This document shows, in pieces, positions 34,162 to 42,864 of a stretch of DNA of 64,000 nt. The position numbers and the translations under genes are program-made. Origin of the DNA: Phytophthora hibernalis (taxonomy: Eukaryota; Oomycota; Peronosporomycetes; Peronosporales; Peronosporaceae); the NCBI GenBank assembly GCA_012656075.1, contig JAAKBF010000159.1:682001-746000 (forward strand). Direction: 5' to 3'. The notes beneath the pieces were generated by a model, which searched no databases, was not told the DNA's origin, and saw nothing but the letters and a program-made list of their open reading frames with translations. Position 1 is the first letter of the stretch. Every line of letters starts with the position of its first letter.

Positions 34162-35265
34162 TGTGGTGTCGCAAAACACACAATGTCGTCAAACGTGGAA
34201 TTCTACCTTGCAATTACATCAATCGCCGAGTTAGGTCGGCGTTGTTGGCCTCGCTGAGTTATCCCCTAGCGATTCGGCCCTTCCGGGTCAGGTAGTGTCT
34301 CACTCTCGTTAAATGCCAGGCAACCAAGCCAGCCAATCTTCCAGGGTCAGCCGAGTTCTGCTGACCACTGTACTTAATCCCGTGTCCTCCATCAATGGGT
34401 GGACAACAGCGCGCGAGCGCTTTTACGGGTCGCCGAGGCAAAAGCTTCTCGACTGAAAGTGTTACGGCACCCGGGCTATCCGACGTACCGACTCGCCGAG
34501 TTCGGTAAGATGTCTTCTTCGCGCGTAGCGAGACACACCTACCTCCGGGCCGACCTATTCTCTTGGCGCTACAAGTCAACACCCTACAAGCTATGCCTCT
34601 CGGTGCCAGCTGCAGGCATAATCCAGTCCGTGCAGGGACGTACCGGAGAGGTTTACACTTGTCTTGGACTTGGAAAATTCTGCTCTGTTAGTTATGTTAT
34701 CTTCTGAGGACCTGAAAGGTCCTTTTCTTGGTTTCCTATATATCCTATGCAAATATCAAATGAAATGGGTCGTTTGGACATCTTCCAACTCTTCAGCCGA
34801 ACTCGTCGGCTCTGAAATCCCGTGGATATCCTTGGGCTGAGCCTCTGTCCGTTGACGCGTTCCCATACGTTGGCGCGTTCCCATACGATCTTCTAGTATG
34901 CGGTGTTCGTTATGGATCTCAGTCGACCCTTCAGCCGAGTTCCGCGTCTCTCTGGCGTCTGCGCCGCCCCTCCAGCCTGGTGCCGACTGTTGAGCTCGGC
35001 TATTATCCAGATAATCGTATCCGGAAGATCCGCCAAGTCGGTACCGGGAACTTCAGTTCCTAAGGTTCCCACTGGGTCGTACTGTCGATCCCCTCTCCTT
35101 AGACTCGGCTCGGACTCTTTTCACCGTATTTTTCTGATCCTAAGACCACGCTTTTGTTGGAATAGCCGAGTCACTACCGTGCATCACCATTCCTAAGGAT
35201 CCACCACTCCTAGGTCAGGATGGTCCAAGTTGAGGCGTGTGCCGAAACTCGAAATTACTACACCA
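34162..35265 (-). repeat. Element A 5' LTR
   Basis: About 1104 bases from TGGTGTAG (35265, minus sense) to CCACA (34162). A TATA-like stretch (GATATTTGCATAGGATATAT, about 34738-34760) is followed by an inverted repeat AGGACCT/AGGTCCT at 34707-34723. Internal stretches match the element B LTR, for example GAGAGGCATAGCTTGTAGGG near 34590. Confidence 0.8.
35210..35265 (-). repeat. 56-bp LTR-terminus block (outer end of element A LTR)
   Basis: Partner of 22205-22260 in the same orientation. Identity stops sharply on both sides, at 35265/22260 and at 35210/22205. Confidence 0.75.
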
Positions 35266-35869
35266 CATGTCAGTGATGCCTCGTTCGACGAGGACACCAA
35301 TTCAACAACGTCCGAGGGTTCTGACGGAGCAGCCGCTGGTCATGCGAGCGGTGACGAACCGACGCAAATTCTCGGTGATGACTCGGATGCTCCGTTGGAA
35401 GCGGGATTCGTGGAAGCGATGCACCACGTTACCTCTGGAGATAAATCTTTTGATGATGTTCACGAAAATGATACGTCCGAGCATTTGGCGAACAAGGTTG
35501 AGCTTACGGACTACGCGCACGAATTGGCGTTCTCGCCGGACTTAACCGAAGCCTGGGAGACGGCGGTAGACTACTCAGACCCGAATGTTCTGAGCTCGAG
35601 CGCTACCGCTCGTCGACAACAAGATCTCGTTGAACTGCTGAAACGGCACGAGACGATCATGATGTCGAGTGGAAATACCATCGACATCCGGTGTAGTGTG
35701 CGATATTGATGTACAAGAATGTGATCTGCACTTGCTGTACGCCTGCCTACCGAGGTTTTACGGCGGCTTTCTGATGTCGTTTGACGGCTCGACCGAGATC
35801 AAAAAGAACGGCGGGTATGATAATTGCTCGTGGCTTCTCATCCCAGCCAGTTCCAATCGCGTGGCGTAA
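35266..35869 (+). pseudogene. Ty3/Gypsy pol fragment with reverse transcriptase deleted
   Basis: The + strand reads the pre-RT linker (ELTDYAHELAFSPDLTEA, DLVELLKRHETIMMSSG), then VCDIDVQ, and jumps directly into the start of RNase H (DLHLLYACLPRFYGGF, SFDGSTEIKKNGGY). In element A those two points are about 1.4 kb apart, so the whole reverse transcriptase is missing here. It ends near 35860 where sequence of opposite sense begins. A related but distinct copy, on the strand opposite to element A. Confidence 0.85.
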
Positions 35870-36330
35870 GTGCCCACCAATTCCCGAATCCGTACCACAT
35901 GTGTGCCAGCTTCCGCGCTTAGCCTTCCTTCACGCGATCTAGGTAGAGCCAAACCTGAATTCCCGCTTTGATCCCGTGGTTGTGCCACCTCACTGTGTCG
36001 GTCTGCTTTCAACCAGATCGCGTCTCTCAGCCGCTCGTTGGCTTGTTCGCGGGCGCGTTGATAATGATGCTGCATCCAGTACCTCCACCTCCGGGGTTCT
36101 CGATCCCGCCGGCGCGTACTACCCAGTGGTAAGGATGTTTCTAACGTAGATCGAGGGTCCCAGCCTTGGGTTAGATAGAAAGGTGTCTTGCCCTACACCC
36201 GATCTTGAGCCGGATTAAGCGCGAAGGTTAGCTTCTCCGCATAATCGTCCCAGTCCTGCTGATTGATTTCTGCGACGTACATCTTGAACGCACGCGTGAC
36301 CGAGTACACGTCAATGACGGGGGTAGGGGA
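35870..36330 (-). pseudogene. Ty3/Gypsy integrase fragment
   Basis: Minus strand: VTRAFKMYVAEINQQDWD, YAEKLTFALNPAQDRV, a stop, then TPFYLTQGWDPRSTLETS and HHYQRAREQANERLRDAI. This aligns with the post-core integrase segment of element A (IQTVRVYVEGPLQADWD, FYLVHGWDAKSTL) but is clearly from a different family. It faces the + strand pol fragment at 35266-35869 head-on. Confidence 0.8.
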
Positions 36331-37440
36331 GGAGAGAAGAGTGTCACTCCTTCTTCCGGTGTAGTGAATGAATCACGTGGTGGCCGTGCCAAATGAACTG
36401 GTAGGACGGTCATCCGTTTTGACGGCGAGTGAAGCGAGAGAACGGGCAAGGTGCTCGACACGGATGTTAGAGTCAATATGATGGTGAGCGTGATGGTGTA
36501 ATGGATGTGGGCGCGGATGAGCATGACGGTTCGGATGAATGGCTCGCTGTGATGGAGGACGCGGAGTACATGGATTTGGAGCAGAACAGTGAGGTGGAGT
36601 ATGTCGTGAAGAACGAGGGCATGGCTGGAGAGCTCGTCGTGTGGAAAGACCAAGATGAGATGATGGCCAGTGTGCATGGTGTTGAAACCGAGGTGAACGG
36701 TTTTGAAGTTGAGAAGAACGTTCCTGACGAGAAGGAGTACGAAGCAGAAGAAGAACCAAACGCAGTGGGCATTGATGGTACAGTTGCTGAATTGGATCAG
36801 GTGCCGGTGGCCGAAGGGCCTACATATCCAAAGACGGTCGCAGAGTTTAAAGGTATCCTGTGCACTCCAAGAAGGTGGATGTATCTGTCTGGATGGAAGA
36901 TGACGGTCTGAATAATCTGAACCTCGGTGAGACCGTCTTCTTGGGTTGGGAGGAATCGGTGGAAGAACAACTCGAACCTTCAGGTGTGGATGAGGTGAGC
37001 TCGGTGGCAGATATGGACAAAAAGGGTGTGGCTGCAGTAGTCGAGGGCGGTACGGAAACTATGGACAACACCGAGAAAGGAAAACCGTCGCCTTCCTCCC
37101 GCTTGTGCACGGACCGGAAGTATATGCTTTGGGAAAGTGTATTCCGTGCCAAGAAGCGTGTGTGCAGGCCGGAGAAGACGTTGAACAGATCGTGGTCCTT
37201 CCGTTTCGAGAGAAGCGTCCCAACGTGAACTGGACACGGCTTGACTGGCGCGTTGATAGTGTGACGAGATGAACCGTGAAACAGCCCAGTGTACCAGCTG
37301 AGGATTGTGGCGTGAAAGCAGAAGTTGCTGCGTCGATGGCTGAAGAACGGAAAGAGACCGTCGCTGAGAAGGCCAAAGCAATTAAGCCGTACATCCCGCC
37401 AGCCAAGTGTGATGCGGTGATCGTTGACATCTAGGAGTAC
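36331..37440 (+). pseudogene. Unrecognised acidic coding-like region, frameshifted
   Basis: A frame at 36501-36911 is very acidic (EEEPNAVGIDGT, MEDAEYMDLEQNSEVEY) and passes, after a one-base shift near 36870, to 36860-37228 (VSVWMEDDGLNNLNLGET, KYMLWESVFRAKKRVC). A short tail at 37320-37433 reads MAEERKETVAEKAKAIKPY and stops. The two joined frames look like one former protein. No domain recognised; it could be retroelement gag or a decayed host gene. The complementary strand also has open frames, but of low-complexity composition. Confidence 0.35.
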
Positions 37441-38186
37441 ACATTTTCGAACGGGATCAACGCGTCGTTGTTTATAGTCGGATAACTCTCATGACGCGGC
37501 CAGGAGCGTTCTTTTGGCTCGGTCTGTACCGTGCTCTTGGCAATGTCGGGGAGCACAGTTACGGAACTAATATCCCAGACTAAGTGGCAACATCGACCGT
37601 GGATAAGCGCAAGTGTTGCCTCGGCAAGTGTCCAAGAATGCTCGAGGATGAAGTACCTGAATCCACTGGGAGCGGCTCGACGAGGGTGTCTCGATCGGTC
37701 GGGGAGGATGTATCGAGTCAGAACGGTGGCACCATCTCGGTTCGGAAGCAGTCGGCTTCCGAACCGAAATGGTTGCCACCGTCTTGACGGGATTGCTGCT
37801 CAACTTGGTGCCGAGCAGCAGCGTGAGGATGAGCTGGTGGCCCTGTCGCAGTTGCGACAAGATGGTCGCTCGGTGACGCAACACTAGCTTTTGGATCACT
37901 TTGGTGGGACCCTGGGATTGGTGGAACGCGGTACCCCAATTTTCGAATTGAAGTTCCGGCCAAGGAACGCGGGCGGCGACGGCGTTGCGGCGTCGCGAGG
38001 ACGGGTGGCGCGGACATGCAGAAGACACGGACAAGGGCGTGCTGAGGCGACGGAATGGGGTGTCAACTCAGGCACGACACGATTGCAGAGGACGGTACGC
38101 ATGAATAGGAATAGGAGGAAGGAAGGATGGCCACCTCCAAGAGCAGGAAAGCTCAGTTGTGAAAAAGCCTTGGAACCATCAAGCTA
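37441..38186. other. Unassigned region with strong inverted repeat
   Basis: No gene can be assigned with confidence. Open stretches exist in several frames but none has a recognisable domain. It contains the inverted repeat at 37718-37787 and ends at the TA target of the Tc1-like element. Confidence 0.4.
37718..37787. repeat. ~33-bp inverted repeat, 5-base loop
   Basis: Left arm GTCAGAACGGTGGC-ACCAT then CTCGGTTCGGAAGC; right arm is its reverse complement with one inserted base and two or three mismatches. The loop is AGTCG. As RNA it would be a very stable hairpin. Confidence 0.85.
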
Positions 38187-38432
38187 CACTCCCGGACAGA
38201 ATATTACGGCCACCGACATTTTTGCTATAACTTTTTTCTACAGGGAGTTGAGGCTTGCTGTTTAGATATGTGCTGTAGGCACCCTAGTGAAGCATAGTTA
38301 CGATTAGAAGTTTGCGAAGTTCGAGCTGCGAGGGAGACTCCCATACAAAAAACATTTGTGGACCTGGACACAATATACGGCCAGCCAGACCCATACAAAA
38401 ATTTAGTCAAACGTCATGAAAAGATTGTGTAA
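38187..38432. repeat. Tc1-like terminal inverted repeat, left
   Basis: Pairs with 39523-39768. Differences are a few homopolymer length changes and single substitutions. Confidence 0.95.
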
Positions 38433-38439
38433 TTTGCTA

Positions 38440-39426
38440 TTAGTAGTGCGTTGTGTTGCCCTGCTTGGAGATGACTTCGATGCAGCGTCTTGGCATCGAG
38501 TCTATGAGCTTGCGCAAGTAAGTAAGGTCAACAGCCTCCCACGCCGCATAAATAGCCGCTGTCAGTTCCGCAACGCTGTCGTACTGCTTGCCATTATGAT
38601 AGACGATCTGAGCCATCATGGCCCACACGTTCTCGATTGGGTTCAAGTCCGGAGAGCGGGCAGGCCAGTCGAGAACGCGGATGCCTTCCTCCTCAAAGAA
38701 TGCGGTCGTGAACTTGGAGCGGTGGATAGACGCGTTGTCTTGCTGGTAGATGTAGTCCACGCCATGATGGAGGTGCGCGAACGGGAGCATGTACTCCGAC
38801 ACTGTGTACACGTAGTGCTCGGACGCCTGTCGCCCTTGGAGAACTGCGAGCTTCGACTTTCCGGCTGCACTAAAGCTCCCCCAAATCATTACAGACCCCC
38901 ACCGTTCTGCCGTCGCACAGTCTGTCTGGTAGGTCGCCGTATGTCACGCCAGTAATGGCGAAGGCCATCTGGCCCATCGAGATTGAATTTCTTCTCGTCA
39001 GAGAAGACGATTGTGGGCCACATGTCAGGCTGTACAATCATCCGCTTGGCCCAATCCAAACGAGCTAGCTTGTGCTGCTTGGTCAGGGGAGAGTGTTGTC
39101 CATCTTGGCGTAATCCAGCCAGTCAACGCCAGCCAGAAGACGGCGGATCGTTCGAGCCGTGCACGAGCACGAAAGCTCCTCCTTCAGACGCGTGGAGCTG
39201 TAGTCTCCGGTGGAAGCCTTGCGCACGATGCGGCGTGTCTGCCGTTTGGTTAGCGACGGCTTCCGGCCTGCTGTACGATGCCGCGTCGAGCCTGTCTTCA
39301 GAGCTCTCTGCACGCAGTCCCTTGAGCGCTTCGTCTTCTCGGCAATAGCTCGGATGCTGAAGCCACCCTCGCTCAGTCCTTGATCCGTCCGCGCTCCGCC
39401 TCGGTCAGCGATGGTCCTCTGCCCAT
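38440..39426 (-). pseudogene. Tc1-like transposase (DD34E), frameshifted
   Basis: From ATG 39426 (MGRGPSLTEAERGRIK) the protein has an N-terminal helix-turn-helix pair (FSIRAIAEKTKRSRDCVQRA; RKPSLTKRQTRRI) and the DDE core: IVFSDEKKFNLDG, DYIYQQDNASIHRS and RSPDLNPIENVWA, with 34 residues between the second Asp and the Glu. Three one-base deletions break it: after IK near 39385, in a C-run after NTLP near 39090, and in a G-run before VMIWGSF near 38892. The longest intact part is 38440-38889. It would cut and paste at TA sites. Inactive as read unless the shifts are sequence errors. Confidence 0.93.
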
Positions 39427-39522
39427 CCGGTTGGGGAATGACAGTGAGAGCACAAGGTGGTCGAGCAGGAGCGGCAGCAGCTTGCCAGTGGACTGGTGAT
39501 TCTGAGAGCATTTACTTTATGA

Positions 39523-39768
39523 CACAATCTTTTCATGACGTTTGATTTAATTTTTGTATGGGTCTGGCTGGCCGTATATTGTGTCCAGGTCCACAAATGT
39601 TTTTTTGTATGGGAGTCTCCCCTCGCAGCTCGAACTTCGCAAACTTCTAATCGTAACTATGTTTCACTAGGGTGCCTACAGCACATATCTAAACAGCAAG
39701 CCTCAACTCCCAGTAGAAAAAAAGTTATAGCAAAAATGTCGGTGGCCGTAATATTCTGTCCGGGAGTG
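39523..39768. repeat. Tc1-like terminal inverted repeat, right
   Basis: Ends GGGAGTG followed by TA at 39769. This end is 280 bases from the CAP start codon. Confidence 0.95.
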
Positions 39769-39770
39769 TA

Positions 39771-40048
39771 ATATCTTTATTATTGATTATTGATTTGTAT
39801 CTGATTTGGTAGTATTTTCGTCCAATCGGTCGTCGCATTGTCGCTTCAAGTTTGCCATCTTTTTCATCCAATCACAGTGCGCCTGTGTTCCGGTGGCTCT
39901 AGTCCCAATTAATCTGACTTGCTTAATGTAAGTCCTGTCGCACATGTCGCACCTTTCTCGCTTCCCCAAAACTCAAACTTCACCACCAGCTGGTCTAGAT
40001 CGCAACCCGAAGAACTCATTTAAGAAAAGCGAGACATCGACAAGCATC
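39771..40048 (+). promoter_or_regulatory. Upstream region of the CAP gene
   Basis: 278 bases between the transposon and the start codon, with CCAATCGG at about 39834 and CCAATCACA at about 39888. An in-frame ATG at 39944 would add 35 residues but opens a Ser/Thr/Pro-rich segment unlike CAP. An oomycete-type initiator was not clearly found. Confidence 0.4.
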
Positions 40049-41434
40049 ATGAGTGACGCCGTCAAGCCGCTGCAGAGTCTGCTGGACGCGTTCAGCCAGC
40101 GCCTGGCGCGTGTGGAGGCGCAACTGGGTGTGGAGGGCGCGGCTTCTCCTGCTGCTGCTGTCCCTGCCGTCTCAGCTTCCGTCTCTACCGCCCCCGTGGA
40201 GCTGACGCCGCAGCTCGAGGCCTATGACGAGTACGTGGCCCAGTACCTGCCACCGTTCGTGGACGTGAGCAGCAGACTGGGCGACGACACGCGCAAGCTC
40301 GGACAGGTGACAGAGAAGGCGTTCGCGGCCCAGCGCGCGTACCTGATCATGGCCAGTCAGTGCAAGAAGCCGGCGTCGCTCAACCCGGAGCACCTGAAGG
40401 AGCTGCAGGCCTGCATCAAGGAGATCAACGCGCTGAGAGACAACCGCAGCGAGTTCGCTAACCACCAGAACATGGTAAATGAGGGCATCCAGGCGCTTGG
40501 CTGGCTGTGCGTCGAGCCCGCGCCCAAGCCCTTCATCGAGTCGTACGTGGGCGGGTCCGACTTCTGGGGCAACAAGATCCGCGTGCAGTACAAGACGTCC
40601 AACCCGGACCAGATCGCGTTCGTCACGTCCTTCAAGAGCTTGCTCACAGAGCTCATGGCCTACGTCAAGGTGCACCACACGACTGGCGTCACGTGGAACC
40701 ACAAGGGCGGCGACGTGGCCAGCTACAGTCCCGCGGCGGCGTCCTCGGCGAAGGCTGCAGTGTCTGCTGGCAGCATCTTCGACGGTATCAAGTCGATCGA
40801 CCAAAGCAGTGGTAAGACCGCGGGACTCAAGAAGGTCACCAAGGATATGCAGACCTGGCGCAAGGACTACAAGCCCGAGGGAGACGCCCCCGCCCCGACT
40901 GCCGCCGCTGCGGCGAAGAAGCCTGCCGCCCCCGTCAAGGTCACCAAGCCTGCTGTGTGCGAGGAACGCAACGGCAACTGGCAGATCGAATACCAGACCG
41001 GTCCCGAGCCGATCACCGTGAGCGGCATCACTATGAGGCAGCAGGTGTACATCTTCGGCTGCGAGGGCGCCACGATCCTGCTGGAGGGCAAGGCCAAGAA
41101 CATCGTATTCGACTCGTGCAAGAAGACCAAGCTCATCTTCGACAACGCCGTGTCCAGCATCGAGATCGTCAACTGCAGGGGTGTGCAGGTGCAGTGCAAG
41201 GGCGTGGTGCCGTCCGTGGCCATCGACAAGACGGACGGCTGCCTCGTGTACATCTCGTGGGAGGGACGCGAGGTGCAGTTCGTGACGTCCAAGAGCTCGG
41301 AGATGAACGTGGCGTTCCCGGATGGCGCGGGCAGCGACGACTACGTAGAGAAGCCGATTCCGGAGCAGTTCGTGCACAAGATCATGGACAACCTGACCAT
41401 CTCGTCGGATGTGTCGGATCTGTACTCGCACTAG
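40049..41434 (+). CDS. CAP: Adenylyl cyclase-associated protein (CAP)
   Basis: Uninterrupted 461-codon gene without introns. CAP recycles actin by binding cofilin-G-actin complexes and promoting nucleotide exchange. The N-terminus (MSDAVKPLQSLLDAFSQRL) is the short coiled-coil typical of CAP oligomerisation. Residues ~45-215 form the helical folded domain (DEYVAQYLPPFVDVS, LGWLCVEPAPKPFIESY, GSDFWGNKI). Residues ~256-275 (GLKKVTKDMQTWRKDYKP) match the WH2-like motif. A short Ala/Pro/Lys linker replaces the usual long polyproline tract. Residues ~302-455 are the CARP beta-helix (GNWQIEYQTG, VYIFGCEGATILLEGK, VDSCKKTKLI-like, VSWEGRE-like). Start chosen at 40049 because the family N-terminus begins there. 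A Tc1-like element lies 280 bases upstream. Confidence 0.95.
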   Translation: MSDAVKPLQSLLDAFSQRLARVEAQLGVEGAASPAAAVPAVSASVSTAPVELTPQLEAYDEYVAQYLPPFVDVSSRLGDDTRKLGQVTEKAFAAQRAYLIMASQCKKPASLNPEHLKELQACIKEINALRDNRSEFANHQNMVNEGIQALGWLCVEPAPKPFIESYVGGSDFWGNKIRVQYKTSNPDQIAFVTSFKSLLTELMAYVKVHHTTGVTWNHKGGDVASYSPAAASSAKAAVSAGSIFDGIKSIDQSSGKTAGLKKVTKDMQTWRKDYKPEGDAPAPTAAAAAKKPAAPVKVTKPAVCEERNGNWQIEYQTGPEPITVSGITMRQQVYIFGCEGATILLEGKAKNIVFDSCKKTKLIFDNAVSSIEIVNCRGVQVQCKGVVPSVAIDKTDGCLVYISWEGREVQFVTSKSSEMNVAFPDGAGSDDYVEKPIPEQFVHKIMDNLTISSDVSDLYSH

Positions 41435-41658
41435 ATCTAGTTGCACACAGCTTTGGAGACGTGCAGTCTGGTTTCAGGCGGCAAGGCACGTGGTGCGTAC
41501 CAATGGAGTAATTCTGTTTAGCTTTCCATGGCGTCCGAGACTGTTTTTCTCTCTTTCGTACTGGTGAGTTTGCGTAGGAATGCAGCACTGAGCTTTACTT
41601 TTGGCCAAATTTGTCTGTGAAAGGTCGGGAGTATTATCTTGTTGTGGCGCGAGCAGGA
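41435..41658. other. CAP to CFAP119-like intergenic region
   Basis: 224 bases; no gene seen. Confidence 0.5.
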
Positions 41659-42428
41659 ATGGGGAAAGCAATCGAGCCGGAGACACCACCGCCGCAGGTC
41701 GTGGTAGAGGAACAACCAAGTCCAGACGCAGACCCAAGACCGACGACGCTGATCTCGCAGGAGCAGCTTGAGGAGATCGACACTGCAGAGTCGGCGGCGG
41801 AACAAGTCGACCGCTTGCAAACCGCGTTGGGTGTGCAGCACTACCCTGTGAACCCACGCACCTGTGTGTGGGTGGACTTCTGCTTCGGCATGCTCAACTT
41901 CGCTCGAGACGAGGCGCGCTTGCCACCCGAGAAGACTTTGTGTCTTCTCACACTTGCACACGAGGTCTACGTGTTCGCAACACAGCCGCTGTCTACACCT
42001 GAACTTGCCGCGGACTCATCGGTGAGTAAACTCGCTGAGCCGGTACCAGTAGCATCAAATCAGGGTGTGGGGACCCAAGCAGCGACCAAGGGGCTGCACG
42101 TACGCTTCGGACTTCTCCAGACGCGTACCCGACGACTGAAGCCGTCTACGACCATTTCCGCAACAAAATCCGGCATGCCAGTGGTGTGCTTGACGCGCAA
42201 GACCAACCTGCTACAGAGACGTCCTCACCGCTTGCAATTCCATTTTCACCGATGCAGGTAGCGCGGATCGTAGCGTTCTTCACATCCACGTTCTTCCGGC
42301 ACTTGCGCGCGTATCAGTACTTGCATCGAGTGCCGCGCCCGAGCGTAGTGCGTGAGTGTCCTCTGCCCACGGAGACGCCGATGCTCCCGCCGCTCTTGCC
42401 GACGCCACCCTACAGTCAGAGTGAGTGA
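41659..42428 (+). CDS. CFAP119/CCDC189-like (DUF4464) flagellar protein
   Basis: Starts MGKAIEPETPPPQVVVEEQ. Residues ~65-110 (CVWVDFCFGMLNFARDEA, LPPEKTLCLLTLAHEVYV) resemble the first conserved block of CFAP119/CCDC189 proteins, and the downstream frame has the second block (AIPFSPMQVARIVAFFTST, FFRHLRAYQYL). The blocks are in different frames. GTGAGT at 42022 and TTCTCCAG ending at 42120 look like a ~99-nt intron, but that splice does not restore the second frame, so a different splice or a one-base error is needed. Family members are axonemal or ciliary; here it would serve the zoospore flagellum. The call rests on pattern similarity recalled from the family, without a search. Confidence 0.6.
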
Positions 42429-42864
42429 GACCAGCTCGCACCAGACACAAATTAAGCAGACATGGGCAAGCGCGCAAAACGCAATGGCACGCGCTCGGAG
42501 CTGGCCAGGACATTTCGGTCAGCACTTTGCTTGCTTGATGTCGCCCGCATGCTTGGTTTAACAGGATTTGCTTGGTAGCCATCCAGCGGTGACGTACTTG
42601 CAGTACGTCATGGGCTCTTGAACTTGCAAAATGCATTCTCTTATATTTGTATCATTCGGGGATGTTGTCGCTGCTCTACTTTCCCCTTGCCGTCATGTTC
42701 TCTTCGGCTCTACGCCTCCGGCTTCTCGCAGTCTTGGTTCGCCTGGCTGCGTCAGGTTGAACTGAGACGCAACTCCCGACTGGAATCTTGCAGGTTGCAG
42801 TGGGGATATGCGCGCCCTATTGCGTCGATATTGTCGCCTTGTCACCTTGCCGCTGCTCGGACAC
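42429..42864. other. Intergenic region between convergent genes
   Basis: 436 bases between the stop codons of two convergent genes; no feature seen beyond short pyrimidine tracts. Confidence 0.5.

Larger units (their letters stand above)
22205..35265 (-). mobile_element. Element A: chromodomain Ty3/Gypsy retrotransposon, degenerate (proposed extent)
   Basis: Minus strand order from the right: LTR (34162-35265), primer-binding site (34141-34159), gag from 34073, protease near 31550, reverse transcriptase, RNase H, integrase and a C-terminal chromodomain ending at 26259. PR-RT-RH-IN order plus a chromodomain marks a Ty3/Gypsy chromovirus-type element. Every domain is broken by shifts and stops. 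A full 3' LTR is not found. The only trace is the 56-bp terminus match at 22205-22260, which would place the + strand ORF block (22681-26012) inside the element as an antisense accessory region. If that match is coincidental, the recognisable element ends near 26040. Confidence 0.7.
38187..39768 (-). mobile_element. Tc1-like element, complete ends
   Basis: 1582 bases bounded by TA on both sides (38185-38186 and 39769-39770). Terminal inverted repeats begin CACTCCCGGACAGAATATTA and run about 245 bases (38187-38432 and 39523-39768) with only scattered mismatches. A DD34E transposase lies on the minus strand between them. Terminal repeats of this length are longer than the ~50 bases of classical Tc1. 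Confidence 0.96.

Noticed and set aside
40479..41021. Other plus frames inside CAP
   Set aside because: Arg/Ser/Pro-rich frame-shift products of the CAP coding sequence.
40172..41446. Long minus-strand frame (424 codons) over the CAP gene
   Set aside because: It is the antisense shadow of a GC-rich gene: Arg/His/Leu/Val-rich with no domain, opposite a clear CAP protein.
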